Assembly: GCA_007753675.1 (NCBI GenBank)
Contig: CP036432.1
Coordinates: 5,802,394-5,866,393, forward strand
DNA length: 64,000 nt
Reading direction: 5' to 3'
From: Stieleria magnilauensis
GTDB taxonomy: Bacteria > Planctomycetota > Planctomycetia > Pirellulales > Pirellulaceae
The notes under the pieces are model-generated. The model ran no database searches, was not told the origin of the DNA, and worked only from the letters and a program-made list of their open reading frames with translations. This document shows positions 26,375 through 35,404 of the stretch, one piece after another. How positions within the stretch are numbered: position 1 is the first letter of the stretch; each line of letters begins with the position of its first letter. The position numbers and the translations under genes were made by a program.

Positions 26375-26781
26375 TTGTCCCGATCCGAGCGAGTTCGTTC
26401 TCAGCCAAGTGTTTTGTCGGCTTATCTGACGAGAACTTAGGCGATCGAAGAGTTCAATCCCTTGCTTTACTTCAAAGGAGCTGGGAGATAAAGAACCATT
26501 GCTCCCGATTCCAACCTCCTCTGCTAATCAGATTTCGTCCAACCGTAACAATGCGTACCACATCGGTGTATGTCGGTGTATGTCGGTGCGGTTTTTTCCG
26601 CGAGTCATCCAACTCCCTGACTCCCCCTCTCCGACAGGCCGCGGCAGAATCCCCACTGCTGGGGCCTATCTGCGTTTTTGGACATTTGTTTCCCAAACAA
26701 ATGATGAAGAAAACAGTGTTGAACGGCATCTAAAAAAGCAAACGACCGTGCTTCCCATTCACGACGAAAACAAGGCGAAAA
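26375..26781. other. Gap with tandem TGTATGTCGG units, C-rich repeat arm and hairpin
   Basis: No gene is supported. At about 26562-26588 the unit TGTATGTCGG is repeated in tandem, followed by a T-run. A pyrimidine arm of the purine-rich repeat (CCAACTCCCTGACTCCCCCT) lies near 26608-26628. A hairpin at 26636-26667 (AGGCCGCGGCAG / CTGCTGGGGCCT) followed by ATCTGCGTTTTT looks like a terminator. It shares GGCCTATCTGC with the 25833 hairpin. Confidence 0.5.
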
Positions 26782-26991
26782 ATGAGTCACTTCTGGCGAA
26801 TGCTGCTGGGATGCATGATCCCAATACTCATGGTTTTTGTTTTGCCTTTGTTTGGGGTCAGCGAAGGCGTGACCCTAGCCGTATTCCTCGTTCTGATGCT
26901 CGGATGCCACTTACTCATGGTGCCAAACGATCACTCGGCCCACGTTGATCATCACCACAAACACGAGAGCAATGATCATGCAAACTCTTAG
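26782..26991 (+). CDS. Small membrane protein with His-rich C-terminus
   Basis: A 69-residue protein with two hydrophobic segments (MLLGCMIPILMVFVLPLFGV and VTLAVFLVLMLGCHLLMV) and a His-rich end (HVDHHHKHESNDHANS). Proteins of this size and layout (DUF2933-like) are often found beside metal-resistance genes. It overlaps the start of the DUF5676 gene. Function unknown; a metal-binding membrane accessory is plausible. Confidence 0.65.
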   Translation: MSHFWRMLLGCMIPILMVFVLPLFGVSEGVTLAVFLVLMLGCHLLMVPNDHSAHVDHHHKHESNDHANS

Positions 26992-27280
26992 CATTAAACG
27001 ATTCGGTTTCGCGATCGCCAGTGCCTCGGTGGTGTCGTACCTCGGATGTGTCTTCGTAATGTTGACCGTCCCAAAAGATGTCGCAATCCGGTTCTTCAAT
27101 AGCCTTATGCACGGCGTTGATGTGACAACCATCATGCGTTGGGACATGCCAATCGGCGAGACAGTATTAGGTGCCGTTGGAATTTTCGTGTTGGGATGGT
27201 TGTTCGGTGCGTTGATCGCATGCTGCTATAACTGCTGCGGAAAAGAGAGCGGGAGTAGGGAAACTGGGAGTCGGGCGTGA
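26978..27280 (+). CDS. DUF5676 family membrane protein
   Basis: About 100 residues starting MQTLSIKRFGFAIASAS (ATG 26978; ATG 26972 also possible). Two membrane helices with a characteristic middle (FFNSLMHGVDVTTIMRWDMPIGE), then a second helix GIFVLGWLFGALIACCYN. I recognise the DUF5676 pattern (KRFG at the start, LLHG-x-DVT in the middle). It overlaps the upstream His-rich small gene by 14 bases, so the two are cotranscribed. The C-terminus (KESGSRETGSRA) runs into a purine-rich repeat and may be an altered end. Function unknown. Confidence 0.78.
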   Translation: MQTLSIKRFGFAIASASVVSYLGCVFVMLTVPKDVAIRFFNSLMHGVDVTTIMRWDMPIGETVLGAVGIFVLGWLFGALIACCYNCCGKESGSRETGSRA

Positions 27281-27345
27281 AGGAGTTGGGAGACACAGAG
27301 TGTTTCTTAAACTCACGCTCCTAATCTCCCTGCTAACTCCCTATG
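27244..27345. repeat. Purine-rich hairpin repeat after the DUF5676 gene
   Basis: Contains GCGGGAGTAGGGAAACTGGG and GAAGGAGTTGGGAGAC, with a pyrimidine-rich opposing arm (CTCCTAATCTCCCTGCTAACTC). It resembles the elements at 4435 and 22189 and overlaps the end of the upstream coding sequence. Confidence 0.6.
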
Positions 27346-27412
27346 GTCCGTCGTTTGCAGACGTGCAAGCTAACAGGACGCAATTCTTGAATGCAATAAA
27401 CTAGGTTAAGGA

Positions 27413-28753
27413 ATGAGTGATTCAGAATCATCTGGTGGCTACGAAAAAAACAGTCTGTCGCTAACCGGATCAGTTGCGATGGGGACTGGTGTGATGATCG
27501 GTGCGGGGATTTTTGCACTCACCGGACAAGTTGCCGAACAGGCGGGCGGCCTGTTCCCACTCGCTTTCGTTGCGGCGGCGGTCGTGGCGGGGTTCAGTGC
27601 CTACAGCTACGTGAAGATGGCCGAGCAGTATCCGTCGGCGGGCGGAATCGCGATGTTCTTGATGAAAGCTTACGGTAAAGGAACCGTAACGGCTGGCATG
27701 TCGCTGTTGATGTATTTTTCAATGGTCATCAACGAGAGCCTCGTTGCTCGAACCTTTGGTACGTACACATTGCAGTTGTTCGATGCGAAGGATAATCAGT
27801 TCCTCGTTCCCGTCTTGGGCGTTGGGCTACTGGTCGCTGCATTCATCGTCAACATACTCGGAAACAAATTCATCGGCACGTTTTCGACTGTTACGGCGGT
27901 CATCAAGATCGCAGGCATCCTCTTGTTTGCTGGCGCGGGCCTCTGGGTTTCGGGTTTGAATTTTGAAAGCGTGGGTGTGACGGAGCGTACATCCGGTGGC
28001 AGTTTCCTCTCCGCAATCGCTCTGGCACTGCTGGCCTACAAAGGATTCACGACAATTACTAACAGTGGATCTGAGATCACTCACCCGAAGAAGAACATTG
28101 GCCGATCGATCATCATTTCGCTCTCGATTTGTCTAGTCATCTACCTGCTTGTTGGATTCGCCGTGGCTGGCAATTTGTCCATCGCAGAAATCATCGAAAG
28201 CCGAGATTACGCACTTGCCGAAGCAGCACGACCGGCATTTGGGCAATGGGGGATGTATTTCACAGTGGGTCTCGCGATCGTCGCGACGATTTCCGGACTG
28301 ATCGCCAGCACGTTTGCCGTTTCTCGAATGCTGGCCATGCTCAGTGAAATGAAGCTCGTGCCGCACAAGCACTTCGGAATGCCCGGCGGTATTCAAAAGC
28401 ATACGCTTGTCTACACCGTCGTCTTTGCAGTCACGCTGACTATTCTCTTTGATCTATCGCGGATCGCATCGCTCGGAGCGATCTTCTACATCGTGATGGA
28501 CATGGCGGTGCATTGGGGCGTGTTGCGTCATGTTCGCGAAAAGGTCAACGCCAATCGCTGGATGCCGATTACCGCAATCGTGCTCGACTCCATCATTCTC
28601 GGAGCGTTCCTTTGGATGAAAGCGACCAGCGACATGCTCGTCATCTGGGTCGCCCTGGGCGGAATTGTCTTCATCTTCGCTGGCGAAAAACTCTTCCTCT
28701 CTTGGACGGAAGATGACGACGACTCGAATCATGCGGACGGTCATGCTGCGTAG
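27413..28753 (+). CDS. APC-superfamily amino-acid permease
   Basis: A 446-residue protein with about 12 helices. The opening SLTGSVAMGTGVMIGAGIFALTGQ is the APC-family helix-1 signature with the unwound GAGIF segment. YPSAGGIAMFLMKAYG and GFTTITNSGSEITHPKKNIGRSI are typical of helix 3 and the helix 6-7 loop. It ends with a short acidic/His tail (DDDDSNHADGHAA). It likely transports an amino acid or related organic cation. A site-2 protease gene follows 60 bases downstream in the same direction. Confidence 0.87.
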   Translation: MSDSESSGGYEKNSLSLTGSVAMGTGVMIGAGIFALTGQVAEQAGGLFPLAFVAAAVVAGFSAYSYVKMAEQYPSAGGIAMFLMKAYGKGTVTAGMSLLMYFSMVINESLVARTFGTYTLQLFDAKDNQFLVPVLGVGLLVAAFIVNILGNKFIGTFSTVTAVIKIAGILLFAGAGLWVSGLNFESVGVTERTSGGSFLSAIALALLAYKGFTTITNSGSEITHPKKNIGRSIIISLSICLVIYLLVGFAVAGNLSIAEIIESRDYALAEAARPAFGQWGMYFTVGLAIVATISGLIASTFAVSRMLAMLSEMKLVPHKHFGMPGGIQKHTLVYTVVFAVTLTILFDLSRIASLGAIFYIVMDMAVHWGVLRHVREKVNANRWMPITAIVLDSIILGAFLWMKATSDMLVIWVALGGIVFIFAGEKLFLSWTEDDDDSNHADGHAA

Positions 28754-28813
28754 TTGTCTTGGCGGCAAGAGCAAACGAAACAAATACTCAGAGAATCAAA
28801 CACGAGGAACATC

Positions 28814-30166
28814 ATGGAAAAGAATTCAACACCAATCGGATGGCTCAACGTCCTCTTCATCCTTTGCCTCTTTTTGCCGGTTCTCGTTCTGTTGATGATG
28901 CCTGGCGGAACGATGATGGGCGGCTTCCTGTGGCTGCCGATCGTTCTGCTACTGTGCTTTTGGATGATCGCCAGTATGGCGGCGGCGGCACGTGCTGGGC
29001 AACAAGAAGAGACCGACCACACCGTCGACGATGGCATTCGCATGATTCCGGACGCCGAACAGCCGGATGCGATTCGCGCGGTGATGGATGTGCGAGTAGC
29101 GATGCGGCAAAATGGTGCCGGGATTTTTCGCGGACGGCTAACCACACCTGCCGATGAAGCGTTAGTTCGACTGGAATCGGACCTTGGCGAGAATGCTGTT
29201 CCCATGATTCAACAGGACGAAGAACTGGGAACTGCCATCGTTCTGATGAATCGACCAACCGAAGAAGCGGTCCTGGAACGACCAACCCGACTTTGGCTGC
29301 ACTGGCTCCTATTTGGTTTGACGTTCTTAACGACGACCTGGGCGGGCGCACTGCACCAAGGCACCAATCTGCTGGAGCAACCCAGCGAAATCGCGGTTGG
29401 GCTTTGGTACTCCGTGGGCCTGATGTTGATCCTCGGCGTGCATGAGTTGGGCCACTACTTCATGGCCCGGCACCATGGATTGAATGTCTCGCCGCCGTTT
29501 TTCATACCTGTCCCTTTTGCGTTGGGAACTTTCGGTGCCTTCATTCAAATGAGGTCACCAACCAGGAATCGACGAGCATTGTTCGACGTTGCCGTGGCAG
29601 GCCCGCTGGCGGGACTCGTCATCGCGATACCGGCGTTGTTGATCGGTTTACAAACGACCGAAGTGCTGCCACCGGATGCGGAACCAGCGTCAGCGATGAT
29701 GGGGCACGGCACGTCCGCGGGATCGTCTTTGCTCTTTGCCTTGATTTCCAAGATTGCCTTGGGCGATCAGCTTCAAGACGGGTATCTACTGCAACTCAGC
29801 CCGCTCGCTTTCGCCGGTTGGCTGGGTTTGTTGGTCACAGCGTTGAACCTGATGCCGATCGGTCAACTTGACGGAGGACACATGGCCCGAGCAATGTTCG
29901 GACGGCGCGTCGGAGAAACGATCAGCAGTGTCGCCATGTGGTCGCTATTCCTGCTGGCGATCTTTGTTTGGCCCGGACTGTTGTTCTTCGCCTTGTTCAT
30001 CTACTTCATCGCCGGACGAGGAACACCGCCGCTCAACGACATCACACCGATCAGCCCCGGTCGACGCTGGATCGGCTACGCTACCTTCGTGATCCTGGCA
30101 CTCATCCTGATCCCGCTGCCCCACAAATTCTGGCACGCAGCGGAGATTTATTGCCCGTACTTGTAA
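28814..30166 (+). CDS. Site-2 protease-like membrane metalloprotease (M50)
   Basis: A 450-residue protein. ATG 28814 follows a good ribosome-binding site (ACGAGGAACATC). The N-terminus has two helices and a soluble part of about 130 residues. The M50 zinc motif is VHELGHYF, and the second-site motif LNLMPIGQLDGGH supplies the third ligand. Membrane helices surround both. Such proteases cleave within the membrane and often release anti-sigma factors. Two zf-HC2 anti-sigma-like proteins in the window (23743 and 40084) are possible substrates; that link is inference. Confidence 0.85.
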   Translation: MEKNSTPIGWLNVLFILCLFLPVLVLLMMPGGTMMGGFLWLPIVLLLCFWMIASMAAAARAGQQEETDHTVDDGIRMIPDAEQPDAIRAVMDVRVAMRQNGAGIFRGRLTTPADEALVRLESDLGENAVPMIQQDEELGTAIVLMNRPTEEAVLERPTRLWLHWLLFGLTFLTTTWAGALHQGTNLLEQPSEIAVGLWYSVGLMLILGVHELGHYFMARHHGLNVSPPFFIPVPFALGTFGAFIQMRSPTRNRRALFDVAVAGPLAGLVIAIPALLIGLQTTEVLPPDAEPASAMMGHGTSAGSSLLFALISKIALGDQLQDGYLLQLSPLAFAGWLGLLVTALNLMPIGQLDGGHMARAMFGRRVGETISSVAMWSLFLLAIFVWPGLLFFALFIYFIAGRGTPPLNDITPISPGRRWIGYATFVILALILIPLPHKFWHAAEIYCPYL

Positions 30167-30332
30167 ATTGTTCGGTCGTGGCGAACTCAGCAGATATGTT
30201 GTGGATACAACCAATTTATGAACCAGAAAAACGGCAAGCGTTGCTGCAGGAACCGTCGGAAGAAATCCACTTGAGGCTATTGATGAGCAGCATTCTTTCA
30301 TCACTCAAACGTTTTACCGGCAGGACATCAGG

Positions 30333-30797
30333 ATGATCGACTCAACGGCAAGAAACCGACTTCTTCCTTTGGTGGCATATTTTGCCAGCGCGTTTGTCCT
30401 GCATTTAGCCTGGGAAACTGCGCAAATGCCGTTGTTTGAATCTGGTGACGCACCCTTCCAGGACACTTTCTGGATGTGCTTCAAGGCAACCGCCACAGGT
30501 GACATGCTCTTCATGCTCGCGCTGTTTGCGACTATCGCGACGATTCACGAAGACATCTGGTGGCTCTCGAATCGAGAAAGTTACTTGCATCCCGCAACTT
30601 GGGTCGTTCAGATCGTAATAGGCGTCCTACTGGCCGTCAGTTTTGAACTGTGGGCCGTTCATGTTGTAAATCGCTGGGTCTATGATTCCATGCCGTTGGT
30701 CCCCATCCTTGGTGTCGGGATTACACCCATGTTGCAAATGACACTCATTCCCGTTGCTTCGACCGCAATCTGCCGGGTTGTGGCCAAGCGAAGTTGA
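30333..30797 (+). CDS. Four-helix membrane protein of unknown function
   Basis: A 154-residue protein with about four hydrophobic helices (LVAYFASAFVLHLAWE, DMLFMLALFATIATIH, TWVVQIVIGVLLAVSFELWAV, PMLQMTLIPVASTAI). Acidic and Trp residues (HLAWETAQMPLF, HEDIWW) stand out. No family is recognised. It follows the protease by 166 bases, same strand. Confidence 0.6.
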   Translation: MIDSTARNRLLPLVAYFASAFVLHLAWETAQMPLFESGDAPFQDTFWMCFKATATGDMLFMLALFATIATIHEDIWWLSNRESYLHPATWVVQIVIGVLLAVSFELWAVHVVNRWVYDSMPLVPILGVGITPMLQMTLIPVASTAICRVVAKRS

Positions 30798-31122
30798 TAG
30801 TTCAAAACAACCATGCGCCGTGATTCCGTCCGTTTGACGAAATGACGTTCTGGTAAAACTCCGAACAATCGCACTCCGATAATTGTCTCCACGTCGTTAG
30901 GCGAGCCCCGTTTCGTCCTTCCGATCCGCTCGTGAAGAAGGTTAAGGAAACAAGCGTTTCGCAATACCACTGCACTCACTTCCATCTCACATCGCATCCG
31001 TTTGATTGCACCGAGTCGTGTACCGTGCGATGGGTGCCGCACGCAGCGACGTCGCACAGGAAAAGGAATACGGCCTGACAACTTCGGTTCCCCGAAACAG
31101 AGCTCCGGGGTTGATTCCAGGC
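30798..31122. other. Gap without a convincing gene
   Basis: About 325 bases. Only weak frames are present, none with a domain or ribosome-binding site. A small inverted repeat (CCCCG ... CGGGG, near 31092) occurs. Together with the neighbouring remnant at 31123-31360 this looks like decaying sequence. Confidence 0.3.
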
Positions 31123-31360
31123 TCACGCTTTCTGAAAAACATAACTCTCAGAGTCTCTGGTTCTTTGCCGACACCGGTTAACACGAAACGCCATCGCCTT
31201 CACGCAGGATTCGCAGATGTCGATGCATTGAGCACAGCAGCTTGGACAGTCGTTGTCACTCTTCTTTCCGCCCATGACTTCCAGGCATTCCGTGCTAGCG
31301 ACCACACACTGCTGACACGCTTCGATACAACTTTTGAATTGGCTGACCAGCCTTTTTCAG
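31123..31360 (-). pseudogene. Remnant of a four-helix-bundle copper-binding protein (Csp/DUF326-like)
   Basis: On the minus strand a frame without a usable start reads QFKSCIEACQQCVVASTECL and then CPSCCAQCIDICESCVKAMA. This Cys spacing, CxxxCxxC and CxxCxxxCxxC with helical filling, is the hallmark of Csp-type copper storage or DUF326 proteins, which normally have about 110-130 residues. The frame is preceded by a TGA, and after the last Cys block it continues into unrelated sequence (RQRTRDSESYVFQ). It is therefore a broken copy. The DUF305 gene lies just upstream on the same strand. Confidence 0.55.
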
Positions 31361-31400
31361 CTCGGCAACTTTCGCAACCTACCCAATTCGTCAAGCCGTT

Positions 31401-31874
31401 CTACCGTGACGCGATCGGGCGTTCAGGCTCATTCTCTAAATCCGCGATCAACGCCTTCATCTGAGCAATTTCTTTTCTTTGCGCCTCAATGATCTCATCG
31501 GCTAATTCACGGACCCTTGGATCACTGATCTCAGCCCTTTCACTGGTCAGGATCGCGATTGAGTGGTGAGGGATCATAGCCTTCATCCAAGCGACGTCTT
31601 GAACCGTTTCTTGGCTCCGGACGAGGTACAAAGATCCAGTGAATACCACGATGCTGGTGACAGCAATCGCGATATTGGTCTTGGTGTCTTTGTACATCCC
31701 TAGCATGAACGACAGCATGATCATTGCCATGGTCGAACCCATCACCAACGCCATATAGAAGCGAGTCTCGCTCCAATAGACGTGATCGATGGCGTAAGTG
31801 TTCAGGTACATCAACAAGAGCATGACTGCGGTGGACGTTGCGATCATGGCTCCAAAAAGGCGATATTTGGACAC
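31401..31874 (-). CDS. DUF305 family membrane-anchored protein
   Basis: A 157-residue protein starting at GTG 31874, chosen because AAAGGA lies 9 bases upstream; an ATG at 31931 is 19 codons earlier. Three or four hydrophobic segments are followed by the DUF305 core (WMKAMIPHHSIAILTSERA, then DEIIEAQRKEIAQMKALI). In DUF305 proteins the HH pair and later Glu/Met residues are thought to bind metals such as copper. The proteins often occur in copper-resistance loci, which fits here. Confidence 0.85.
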   Translation of the reverse strand: MSKYRLFGAMIATSTAVMLLLMYLNTYAIDHVYWSETRFYMALVMGSTMAMIMLSFMLGMYKDTKTNIAIAVTSIVVFTGSLYLVRSQETVQDVAWMKAMIPHHSIAILTSERAEISDPRVRELADEIIEAQRKEIAQMKALIADLENEPERPIASR

Positions 31875-32301
31875 GGTACTAATTCCTTTGGCTGTAAACT
31901 TGTTAGAGGCGATGGTGGCATATTTCGGCAAATCGCCATCCCGACTGACGCACTACGCAGATGGCGTGCCAACATCGATTTGTTCAAATCCGATGGGCGC
32001 GATCACCGGAGAGTTCGCAGTCATCGCAAATTCAACTGGCTAGATTGACGGCTCCGCGGCCAGCCTGTTCGATCTTCGCTCAAGCAGAAGCGAGCGAGTC
32101 ATCGCATAAGAATCGCGCATCGAAGGATTGATGCCAAGGCTGACGCGTTCCCAACTGCGCTGGATGTGGACGTTTCGATCGTCGCTGACGAGTGGGGCCT
32201 TGCCACTTCGGTGGAACTAGATGACGTGGCAATGTGTGGATCGCGCTGTCGGGTGCCGGATGTTGCAGTTAGGTTATCGCGAATAGTTTCGTGCTAACGA
32301 T
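31875..32301. other. Gap without a convincing gene
   Basis: About 430 bases between two minus-strand genes. It includes the DUF305 gene leader and, near 32150-32290, a frame of about 55 codons with no domain or clear start. Nothing else is supported. Confidence 0.3.
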
Positions 32302-33222
32302 TCAGTTTCGACGTCGGACGATTCGCATGGGGCCGATGATGTAGGAAGGATTTTGTTGATGGGCGACTGCAGCGGCTTGCTGGCTGTCGGTTGCTGGGAC
32401 CACGACACTTAGTGGCCGTCCATATCCTCCCGCCTGTGGATACATCGTGACCTCCCACAGGTCAAAGAGACCGGCGTCGTAGGCTTGTAGATTTAACTGC
32501 AATTGCTGAATCTGCCGCAATCGCATTTGCTGTTGTTCGTACGCGCGTGTTTGCGCTTGTAGAAAGAACGACTCTTGCTCCTTTTCGTCATAGTCTTCCT
32601 TGGCCGCCAGCCAGCGTTCCCAGCCCGGCTTGAGCATCGCGAAGGTTTCGTCGGTGAAGAGGAAGAACGGGACGCAGTACAGATTGCTGTCCTCTAGTTC
32701 GATCATCACACCCGCACACTCGAAGGTTCGTGGTTTGCCTCGCTGATCGCGCGCCCAGTCTTCGAGTCCCTTTTCACCGTCAATTTCTTCGGACGTGAAA
32801 TGCGCGACCAGCTTGGGAATGATGGCGCGGTAGACGCCAGGCATCTTGTCGAAGCGTTGGTTGTTGACGTAGACCTTCCCTAGCCGACGCTGAATGGTGA
32901 CGCCGTGCTTGTCAAAGCCGACGATTCGCCCGGGGAGTTTCAGGCCAGACTTCAATTCCCAGACTTGATTGCCGCTGCCACCGCCGGTGATCGTGTCCTT
33001 CGTTTGGGTTTCGAGGTACTTGCGGTCCGAGTCTGACAATTGCTCGATCGGGACAGCGACCAAGTCATCGGGCTTTCGTTTCAGGACAACGGTCGTGTCG
33101 CTGTAACCGATCAGGTCGGCGTCGACTTGGTATTGCCCTGTTTTGTCGGACCATTCGCGAGCGAAAACGCTCGTTGTTGTGGTCAGTGTCAATAGGAACG
33201 TAATGGATCGTATGGTGTTCAT
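32302..33222 (-). CDS. SHD1-domain secreted protein
   Basis: A 306-residue protein with a signal peptide (MNTIRSITFLLTLTTTTSVFA). Residues 22-75 form an SHD1/SLA1-homology domain (REWSDKTGQYQVDADLIG, then VAVPIEQLSDSDRKYL), a domain that is very abundant in planctomycetes and rare elsewhere. A longer middle part has no recognised fold, and a Gln-rich helical region (EQQQMRLRQIQQLQLNLQ) lies before the end. Probably a periplasmic or surface protein that binds peptides or acts as a scaffold. It follows glgX by 22 bases. Confidence 0.85.
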   Translation of the reverse strand: MNTIRSITFLLTLTTTTSVFAREWSDKTGQYQVDADLIGYSDTTVVLKRKPDDLVAVPIEQLSDSDRKYLETQTKDTITGGGSGNQVWELKSGLKLPGRIVGFDKHGVTIQRRLGKVYVNNQRFDKMPGVYRAIIPKLVAHFTSEEIDGEKGLEDWARDQRGKPRTFECAGVMIELEDSNLYCVPFFLFTDETFAMLKPGWERWLAAKEDYDEKEQESFFLQAQTRAYEQQQMRLRQIQQLQLNLQAYDAGLFDLWEVTMYPQAGGYGRPLSVVVPATDSQQAAAVAHQQNPSYIIGPMRIVRRRN

Positions 33223-33244
33223 CAGTCATTCCTTCGGAGAAAAC

Positions 33245-35404
33245 TTAGGAGGTGGATGTACCGCTGCTGCGTGTCAGCACGACGACGCTACGAGGGTTTA
33301 CGTGGTAGCGGCTGTTTTCGATCGCGACTTGCGATTCCCGACCAGCAATATCGAGCGGACTGGAAAGCGAAGTGTCGATTGCCCGCATCCAGATGTTTGA
33401 ACTGTCGGCGTGAAGGTCAAAAACGCGTTGACGAGTCGATGCGTTAACCATCACGTACAGATCGGCTTCGCTCGCTGACCGGCCGGAGAGGTGATAGGCC
33501 AGAGTCTGCGACTCGGAGGACATATCCACTTCAGGCGATTCGGCACCGAACCAACGAATATCGTCACGCCAAAACGTGGAACTTCCAATTGTTGGATGCG
33601 TTTTGCGAAACGCGATCATCTTCTTGAAGAAGCGAAACACTTCTTGGTTTGCTTCGAGTCGACTCCAATCGAGCCAACTTGTTTCGTTGTCTTGGTTGTA
33701 CGGATTGTTGTTGCCGCCCTGGGTTTGCATGAATTCGTCACCCATACGGAACATCGGCGTTCCGGCGGAAAGCATTAACAGACAGCAGAAGTTCTTGACT
33801 TGGCGTTTGCGTAGGTCGAGCACTTCTTGCGATGCTTCTGTATCGCCTTCCCAGCCGTTGTTGCAACGGAACTCCGTCGGGCCGTCTCGATTGTCTTCAC
33901 CATTGGCCTCATTATGCTTTTCGTTGTACGAAACGAGATCGTAGATTGTGGAGCCATCATGGGACGCAATGAAATTGATACTTTGAAAAGGCCGGAATGA
34001 CTGCGATGGATGATCGGGAAACAGGTCGCTGCTTCCGTACAGTCGTGTCATCAGGTCCGGCACCGTGCCAGCGTCACCACGAACGAACCGTTGCAAAGTA
34101 TCGCGATAGCGGCCGTTCCACTGCATCCAGGTTTGCCCAGGAAAAGAGCTACCAAGCTGATAGAGTCCGGCGGCGTCCCATGGTTCGGCAATCAGTCGGA
34201 CGTTGGCCAAGTCGGGATCACTGGCGATTTGGTCAAACAAGGGTGGCTGTTGCAGATTGACGTTTCCTTCCGAGTCTCGCGAAAAGACCGATGCAAGATC
34301 AAACCGGAAACCATCGACGTGCATTTCCTTGGCCCAATATCGCAGGCTATCGACGATGAGTGAGCGAACGGTCGGATGCGCCGTATCAAGTGTGTTGCCG
34401 GTTCCGCTGAAGTTTGCGTAGGGCGAGGCCGGATCATCCGACGCAACGTAGTAGACGTCGTTGTCAATTCCCCGGTAGCAGTAGGTCGGTCCGTGATGAT
34501 CGCCTTCGCACGTGTGGTTGAAGACGACATCCAAAATGACTTCGATACCGGCTGCATGCAGTTCACGAACCATTTCGCGAAATTGGCTGTGTTGCTCGCA
34601 AGACGACTGATGAGCAGAATAGGCGTGGTGGGGCGAGAAAAAGTTCAAGGGCATGTAGCCCCAGTAGTTATTGTCTGCCGGGTCGAATTGGAAGACGGGC
34701 ATCAATTCAACTGCGGTAACGCCGAGCTCCTTCAGGTACGGGATTTTCTCCACGACACCAGCGAATGTCCCCCGATTACTGGCCTCGACATTTGAAGAGG
34801 GATGCCGCGTGAAGCCACGAACGTGCATTTCGTAGATGACAAAATCGGAACCATGGCGGATTCGCTGTTCATCGCCCCAGTCAAACGGACATCTGCAAAC
34901 GTCCAAACGCCCCAGCGGAACGCGGCCCGCGTTGGAGCCGGGCGAGCGTGCTGCCTCGCGATTGAAGCAATCGGGAAAATAGATGCTTCGCGAATACGGA
35001 TCGAGCAAGACTTTCTCAGGGTCGAAAGCGTGCCATGGCAAAGCGGCACCCTCGACCGGCCCGTCAACTTGGTAAGCGTAGTATTCCGAGTCACCGGCTT
35101 CGGCGATGGGAACTCGACAATGCCAAATCGGTCCCGACTTGTTTCTCAGTGGATCAAGCGCCACGGAGTGCCACGGAACTCGCAGTTCATCCTTGAGGTA
35201 CATCAGCAACGTTACGCTGCGAGCGTTCCCCCCGTGGAGTGCAAAGTTGTAGGACTGTTCGTGTTCCAGCCAAGTGACACCCAGCGGTCGCGGCGTGCCG
35301 TCGGCCCGCTCCCAATTTGGTCCGAGCGTTGGCCGATGCTGCGTCACCGATCTCACATCGGTGCCGCAGTGACGACAGTGGGATCGAATCGTCTTTTGAA
35401 TCAT
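33245..35404 (-). CDS. glgX: Glycogen debranching enzyme GlgX (isoamylase-type GH13)
   Basis: A 719-residue protein. A short Cys/His N-terminal extension (HCRHCGT) precedes the CBM48-like domain (GVTWLEHEQSYNFALHG). GH13 motifs are in order: DVVFNHTCEGDHHGP (region I), GFRFDLASVF (nucleophile Asp), LIAEPWDAAG (acid/base Glu) and FIASHDGSTIYDL (region IV). It hydrolyses alpha-1,6 branch points of limit dextrins. The start overlaps the stop of the coiled-coil gene (ATGA), so translation is coupled. The glycogen phosphorylase at 37330 is in the same gene string. Confidence 0.94.
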   Translation of the reverse strand: MIQKTIRSHCRHCGTDVRSVTQHRPTLGPNWERADGTPRPLGVTWLEHEQSYNFALHGGNARSVTLLMYLKDELRVPWHSVALDPLRNKSGPIWHCRVPIAEAGDSEYYAYQVDGPVEGAALPWHAFDPEKVLLDPYSRSIYFPDCFNREAARSPGSNAGRVPLGRLDVCRCPFDWGDEQRIRHGSDFVIYEMHVRGFTRHPSSNVEASNRGTFAGVVEKIPYLKELGVTAVELMPVFQFDPADNNYWGYMPLNFFSPHHAYSAHQSSCEQHSQFREMVRELHAAGIEVILDVVFNHTCEGDHHGPTYCYRGIDNDVYYVASDDPASPYANFSGTGNTLDTAHPTVRSLIVDSLRYWAKEMHVDGFRFDLASVFSRDSEGNVNLQQPPLFDQIASDPDLANVRLIAEPWDAAGLYQLGSSFPGQTWMQWNGRYRDTLQRFVRGDAGTVPDLMTRLYGSSDLFPDHPSQSFRPFQSINFIASHDGSTIYDLVSYNEKHNEANGEDNRDGPTEFRCNNGWEGDTEASQEVLDLRKRQVKNFCCLLMLSAGTPMFRMGDEFMQTQGGNNNPYNQDNETSWLDWSRLEANQEVFRFFKKMIAFRKTHPTIGSSTFWRDDIRWFGAESPEVDMSSESQTLAYHLSGRSASEADLYVMVNASTRQRVFDLHADSSNIWMRAIDTSLSSPLDIAGRESQVAIENSRYHVNPRSVVVLTRSSGTSTS

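Noticed and set aside
26562-26588. Tandem TGTATGTCGG units as a possible iteron or plasmid origin
   Set aside because: Only about two units are present, with no replication protein gene nearby, so it does not support an origin.
30680-31126. Minus-strand frame of 148 codons over the end of the membrane protein gene
   Set aside because: It overlaps a supported plus-strand gene, has no domain and lacks a ribosome-binding site.
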